DNA of 64,000 bases, taken from positions 8,457,044-8,521,043 of the forward strand of contig CM061243.1 in NCBI GenBank assembly GCA_030848705.1, read 5' to 3'. The position numbers were made by a program, and so were the translations under genes. This document shows positions 58,701 through 64,000 of the stretch, in pieces. This DNA comes from Heracleum sosnowskyi (Eukaryota; Streptophyta; Magnoliopsida; Apiales; Apiaceae). The notes under the pieces were generated by a model. The model was not told the DNA's origin. It worked only from the letters and a program-made list of their open reading frames with translations, and did no database searches. Each line of letters opens with the position of its first letter. Positions within the stretch are counted from its first letter, which is position 1.

Positions 58701-60264
58701 GAGATTGGTCCACATATCCTCTTGTAACTTCAGAAAAAGTTGGTTGATGGCCCAACAAATCACTTAACAAGTGATGACCACCAGCTTTAGAGTAGGGCTT
58801 CTCCAAGATAAGAGTTGGAGAATCTGGAATAGATGAATGGATCATGTCCACATCTAAAGATTGAGTTGGTGAATTTGATGGAGATAGTTCAAGGTTGATG
58901 TTTAGAGAATGGGACTGTAACCCCAGAGTAATAATAGGGGTTACATCAAACTGAATTTGTGAAACTGGAAGTGTTGCTTCCAGAGTGTGTGCACCCTGTG
59001 TACCCTTGGATTTTTGTTTCACTCTCCTTTGGTATTGGGAAAAAGTAGACTGTGGGCTTGAAGTGTCCCTTACCCTCTTGGAGTGTGCTCTTGGAGGAGA
59101 GCTTGTTTCAATAATCACATCCTTTTGGGAGGATGCAACTAGACTTGTGTTTAAATCCATTTTACTCATTGTGCCTTGTTGGGAAGACACAATGGGGCTT
59201 GGTTGGGACACACTATCATTTCCTTCCTTATTCTTGGGGTTTCTTTGATGTTCACCCCTTCCCTCACCTCTCACAACTCCAGAATCACTCCCCTTTGGTT
59301 GTGAAGTAGTTTTTGCAACAGGTGCCTTTTGAGAAGCACCTGAGGTTGGCTTTGAGGATTTCTTAGATTTAGGTTTTGCTGCTTGGGCAGGAGCCTGTTG
59401 GGACACAGCTACAGACTCCATAGCAACATTGGTAGGTGAGATACTAGAAGTAACAACTACACTAACAGGGTTAGAAGAAGTTACCTCAATGATGGGCAGA
59501 TACACCACTGGGACATCACTATTGTGGTTAAGTCTCAGGATATCTGTCAGAACCCTCTTCTCTTGCACAAAACACTCAAACCTGGAAACAGGGTTAGAGA
59601 TAACTAATGGTGCTGGACTAACATGGTTAGCCAACATCATCAGAAATCTAGCATAATAGATATTTTTCTTCCTATTTGTCTTATCACCCAACTTAGCACC
59701 AATTTCATATATAAGTTGGGTGCTAAAGTTATAATATCTATCAGTTAGGAGCATGGTTAAGAGAATCAACATAGAATTAGTTAATTATTCAAAATTACTA
59801 ATCTTTCCAGAAAAGACTTTAATGAATGCATCAGCTAAGTAACTGTATTCTCTAACCAAACCTCTCCTAATAATCTTACCCAAATTATCAGTAGGCAATG
59901 AGTAGTTTATAGAATTTAGCATGTTAACAATTTCAGTGTTTGTAGGCAAAGCATTACAGTTATTTTCAGGAATATGCAGACAAGCTTGCAATACATCAGA
60001 ATTAACTATATACTCATTACCTTGGATGGTGAATTGCAAAGTGCAATTTGTCCCACTATACTCACATGAGGTCCAAATCTCCTCGATTATCTCATTGTAG
60101 AGTGGTGTAGAGTGAAACATTGCATAGCTCAACTTGCAATTCTTCATGAAGTCCATCATTTTGAAAAAGATGATGTTCGGGCTTTCCTTGACAACAAAGG
60201 GGATGGAGTTGTTTTTCTCATAGATAAACCCTCCAGCAGACATAAGCTTGACTATGGGTGCCAT
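55777..60264 (-). pseudogene. Long post-pol accessory reading frame of the Copia element, three in-frame stops
   Basis: A single minus-strand frame of 1496 codons runs from ATG at 60264 to 55777 with no frameshift. It is broken only by TAA at 59787-59785, TAG at 58101-58099 and TAG at 56676-56674. All four segments are in the same phase. The first part (MAPIVKLMSAGGFIYEKNNS) is globular-looking. The second is Ser/Thr/Pro-rich with SQAKGE repeats. The third has a heptad-like, Glu/Gln-rich stretch. The fourth is Lys/Glu-rich. I do not recognise a catalytic domain. Its place between pol and the 3' LTR is where SIRE-type Copia elements carry an envelope-like or accessory ORF, so that is the likely class; no clear signal peptide or membrane anchor was seen. 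Each stop could derive from a CAA or CAG codon by C-to-T change. Confidence 0.75.
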
Positions 60265-60803
60265 TGTTGAGTGTAGAAAAGCTTCAAACTGAATTGCTTG
60301 TTAGAGAGAAGAAGAAAGAAAAGCCTTTGGAATTTTTGAGAACAGGTAAAAAAAATTAAATAAAATAGAATTTCTTAAATACTCCCCCAAAAATTCTCAG
60401 AAATTAAATCCAACAATCAATGTAAATTACTGGATTGGCTTAAAAATATAACCGTTACCTTTAAAGTATTACCATGATTTATACTTACAGGGGTGTATGT
60501 ATAGATCGTGGTAACGGACGTGTCAAATTTCAACGGTTCAGATTAATTGCGCTAAATCAACGAATCAGGATTGTGCGGTTAAAGTCTCGTCTTATTTCGT
60601 TGATAAAGCTGCGTTTCGTTGATATAAAAGAGCTATCAACGAAACACCCAGAAAAATGCTAAGACTGTCAACGAAGTGGTTCGTTTCGTTGACATAGTAA
60701 TTTTGACTTAGACAAAATTTTACTTTTTCCTGAGAAAATTAATTCACAGAAAAACATAGAAAATTTCTGGCTGCATTTTAACTTGTAAACATCTCAGAAA
60801 TAA
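60265..60803 (-). other. Spacer between pol and the accessory frame, TCAACG-rich
   Basis: No open frame on the minus strand. TCAACG or CGTTGA occurs at 60530, 60557, 60598, 60617, 60636, 60668 and 60687, in both orientations. Confidence 0.6.
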
Positions 60804-63800
60804 TTAAGAGAAATTTAGCATACCTAGCTCACTTACTAATCTTGAGAATGTTGATTCATCAAGTGGCTTGGTAAAGATGTCTGCAAGTTGTTGTTCACTT
60901 GGAACAAAATGTAACTCCACAGTACCATTCATAACATGTTCTCTAATGAAATGGTACTTGATGTCAATGTGCTTGGTCCTTGAATGCTGCACTGGATTCT
61001 CAGTAATGGCAATGGCACTAGTGTTGTCACAGAAGATAGGAATTTTCTCAACTCTTATTCCATAATCAAGTAGTTGATTTTTCATCCATAAAATCTGTGC
61101 ACAACAACTTCCAGCTGCAATATACTCAGCCTCAGCTGTGGAGGTAGAAACTGAGTTTTGTTTCTTGCTGAACCATGACACAAGCTTGTTTACTAGGAAT
61201 TGACAGGTTCCAGTTGTGCTTTTCCTGTCAATTTTACATCCTGTATAATCTGCATCTGAATAACCAATTAGTTCAAAGCCAGATTCTCTAGGATACCAAA
61301 TGCCAAGGTTTGGTGTTCCTTTGAGATATCTGAAAATCCTTTTAATAGCAACTAAATGGGATTCCCTAGGATCAGCCTGAAATCTAGCACATAGACATGT
61401 AGCAAACATAATATCAGGTCTACTAGCTGTTAAATATAAAAGTGAGCCTACCATGCCTCTGTAACCTGAAATGTCCACAGATTTTTCCTTAGTATTCAAT
61501 TCAAGTTTGGTGGCAGTAGGCATGGGAGTTTTGGCAGGAGAGCATTCCATTAAGTTAAATCTCTTTAATAAATCATGAATATATTTTGTTTGACTAATGA
61601 AAATGCCTTCATTAACTTGCTTCACTTGAAGACCAAGAAAGTAAGTTAATTCTCCCATCATGCTCATTTCATATTTACTTTGCATAAGCTTGGCAAACTT
61701 TTGACAAAGTTTCACATCTGTAGACCCAAAGATTATGTCATCTACATAAATTTGAACAAGTATAGTAGAGCCATTCACAACCCTGTGAAACAGAGTTTTA
61801 TCTACAGTACCTCTAGTGAAGTGATTCTCAAGGAGGAACTGTGAAAGTGTGTCATACCAGGCTCGAGGTGCTTGTTTCAGACCATAGAGTGCTTTGAGGA
61901 GGAAGTATACATATTCTGGAAAATCATCATCTTCAAAACCAGGAGGTTGACTTACATACACCTCCTCTTCCAATTCCCCATTCAGAAAATCACTCTTCAC
62001 ATCCATTTGATAGACTTTGAAATTGGCATGGGCTGCATAGGCTAGGAAAATCCTTATTGCTTCTAGTCTTGCAACAGGAGCAAAGGTTTCATCAAAATCA
62101 ATTCCCTCTTCCTGTGAATAGCCTTTTGCAACCAATCTAGCTTTGTTCCTTGTGACTATGCCATTTTCATCCATCTTGTTTCTGAACACCCATTTTGTGC
62201 CTATGACACTCCTGTCCTTAGGCTTGGGCACCAGCTTCCAAACATTGTTCCTTTCAAATTGGTTTAGCTCTTCTTGCATAGCTAAAACCCAATCTGGATC
62301 TAGAAGTGCATCCTCAACTTTCTTTGGCTCATCTTGAGACAGAAAGCTACTATATAGACATTCTTCTTGAGTTGCTCTTCTAGTTTGGACTTTTGAAGAA
62401 ACATCACCTATAATAAGTTAAAAGGGATGATCTTTAGTCCATTTCCTTGAGGGAGGTAGATTTGCTCTTGAAGAGGTAGCTTCATGATCATGATTGCCTT
62501 GATTGGATATTTGTCCTTGAGAAACTCCCCCTGAGTTTGTTGTCCCTAATTGATCACTTCTAGAAGCATTTCTATGACTGTCAACGGTATGACCATTTTG
62601 GCTGCCAACGAAACGCTCATTTTGACTGTCAACGAATCCACCATCATGACTGTCAACGAAATGACCATTTTGTCTGCTAGCAGCTATTCTTTTCAATCTT
62701 AGTGCAGCAATTTCATCTTCACTGCTGCTTTCATCTGTGCTAGATACAACAACTTTAGGCTGTTTCTCATTAGCCTTAACATGATTCACTTGATCTCCTT
62801 CCTCATCCTCAAAAGAAAGGCTTTCATGGAAACCTTCATCATAGAGACCTTGAATTTTGAGATCATAAAAAACAACATGTACAGATTCCATAACAATGTT
62901 GGTTATGAGATTATAGACTCTGTAGGCTTTCCCTGCTGCATATCCCATAAATATTGCTTCATCTGCCTTTGCTTCAAATTTCCCCAAATGCTCAGCTTGA
63001 TTTCTCAGAACAAAGCACTTGCATCCAAAGACATGAAGAAAATCCAATAGTGGCTTCTTTCTTTTGAGTAGTTGATAAGGGGTCATTCCCTTGGCCTGAT
63101 TAATCAAAGAAATATTTTGAGTGAAGCAAGTTGTGTTAACTGCCTCAGCCCAAAAGTAAGTTGGTAACTTTGATTCATCTAGCATTGTCCTTGCAGCTTC
63201 AATAAGTGTTCTGTTTTTCCTTTCAACTACACCATTTTGCTGTGGTGTCCTTGCTGCTGAAAACTCATGCAAAATACCATTTTCTTCACAGAACACCTTC
63301 ATGCTTGAATTCTTGAATTTTGTCCCATTGTCACTCCTAATCCTTCTTACTTTGAAGTCAGGATGATTGTTTACCATCTTGATGTGATTGATAATGATTT
63401 CACTTGCCTCATCTTTTGAGTGTAAAAAGAAGGTCCATGTAAATCTAGAAAAATCATCAACAATCACAAGACAGTATTTCTTCTTTGAGATAGACATGAC
63501 ATTTACAGGGCCAAACAGATCCATATGAAGTAATTCAAGCTGATGGACAATTGATGACTCTGTCTTGCTTTTGAATGATGCCTTCTTTTGTTTCCCTTTT
63601 TGACAGGCATCACACAATCCATCCTTGGAAAACTCCACCTGTGGAATTCCTCTAGCAAGATCTTTCCTCACCAAATCATTCATAACTTTAAAATTCAGAT
63701 GAGATAATTTCTTGTGCCATAGCCAACTTTCATCCTTGCTTGCCTTGCTGAAAAGACAAGTGATGGTGTCTGGACTTGTGCTACTAAAGTCAGCAATGTA

Positions 63801-64000
63801 CACATTCCCTCTTCTGAATCCAGTCATTACCACATTGTTGTTTCCTCCTTTAGAAACAACACAGACTTCTTTAGAAAAAGTAACTAAAAATCCTTTGTCA
63901 CAAAGTTGGCTGATACTAAGCAAATTGTGCTTAAGACCATCCACCAATGCAACCTCATCTATGATGACATTCTCTTTTGAAATCAAGCCATATCCCTTAG
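60804..64000 (-). pseudogene. Copia (SIRE-like) pol: pre-integrase, integrase, reverse transcriptase, RNase H; one in-frame stop
   Basis: The frame is open at the window end and runs to 60804, interrupted once by TAA at 62420-62418 in the integrase/RT linker without a frame change. Upstream part: pre-integrase zinc motif (LWHKKLSHL and LCDACQKGK), integrase triad in LLHMDLFGP, IRSDNGTKF and GVVERKNRTL, then HVFGCKCFVL. Downstream part: reverse transcriptase with NNVWKLVPKP, YQMDVKSDFLNG and catalytic YVDDIIFGS; RNase H with YSDADYTGC, KSTTGTCQF and STAEAEYIAA; C-terminus QLADIFTKPL. The catalytic residues look intact, so apart from the stop it appears fairly young. The gag and protease parts and the 5' LTR must lie beyond 64000. 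Confidence 0.93.
62581..62658 (-). repeat. 24-bp (8-residue) tandem repeat in the integrase/RT linker
   Basis: TCAACG at 62581, CCAACG at 62605, TCAACG at 62629 and 62653: exact 24-bp steps. On the minus strand this encodes units of the form xGHFVDSH / DGGFVDSQ / NERFVGSQ / NGHTVDSH. It uses the same hexamer as the LTR clusters. Confidence 0.8.

Noticed and set aside
55777..60264. Four separate genes in the post-pol region
   Set aside because: All four segments are in the same phase, separated by single stop codons, with no promoters between them; one decayed frame explains them better.

Overview
This is nuclear DNA of a flowering plant, almost certainly a eudicot. It is AT-rich and has spliced genes with GT-AG introns: EDS1 (a plant immune regulator), a plant type-A response regulator, and captured exons of plant cystinosin and MATE genes. 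All main plant transposon classes are present. The family mix would suit an asterid, but nothing here proves the lineage.

Four intact-looking host genes stand in a sea of mobile DNA: a type-A cytokinin response regulator (8432-9515, +), two tandem EDS1 paralogues (22773-25104 and 37081-39273, both +), and a NOT4-like C4C4 RING protein (41832-43533, -).

Region by region. 1-7.4 kb: the 5' end of a minus-strand Helitron, a 548-bp tandem duplication with an expanded TAA microsatellite, then a Helitron carrying decayed RPA1-like genes, one exon of which is split by a Harbinger MITE; its 3' end is at 7410. 7.4-10.2 kb: response regulator and flanks. 10.3-18.1 kb: a dimeric Helitron inserted in a degenerate ~70-bp host repeat; a 1872-bp segment spanning most of it plus flank was then amplified to four nearly identical tandem copies. 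18.1-22.4 kb: Helitron termini, a Mutator-type foldback with a 9-bp TSD, a non-autonomous hAT element, and local duplications. 22.8-39.3 kb: the EDS1 pair, separated by a ~10-kb LTR retrotransposon without recognisable polyprotein (minus strand), whose LTR was hit 10 bp from its edge by a 4797-bp CACTA transposon carrying cystinosin and MATE exons. 39.3-48 kb: the RING gene and mostly unassigned DNA. 48-54 kb: Stowaway-type MITEs, Helitron 3' termini, a solo LTR nested in another LTR, and the start of a Ty3/Gypsy element. 54.2-64 kb: a Copia retrotransposon with an extra post-pol reading frame (SIRE-like layout), minus strand, running off the window end.

The two EDS1 copies retain the lipase-like nucleophile elbow and the key EP-domain residues, so both may act in immune signalling with PAD4/SAG101-type partners; their upstream regions differ in W-boxes. 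The most unusual signal is a hexamer (TCAACG and its complement CGTTGA) repeated at about 22-25 bp spacing in the U3 of the Copia-family LTRs, in the post-pol spacer, and inside coding sequence of the same element, where it encodes an 8-residue repeat. The second is the four-copy Helitron-derived array, with an apparent empty-site homologue beside it.
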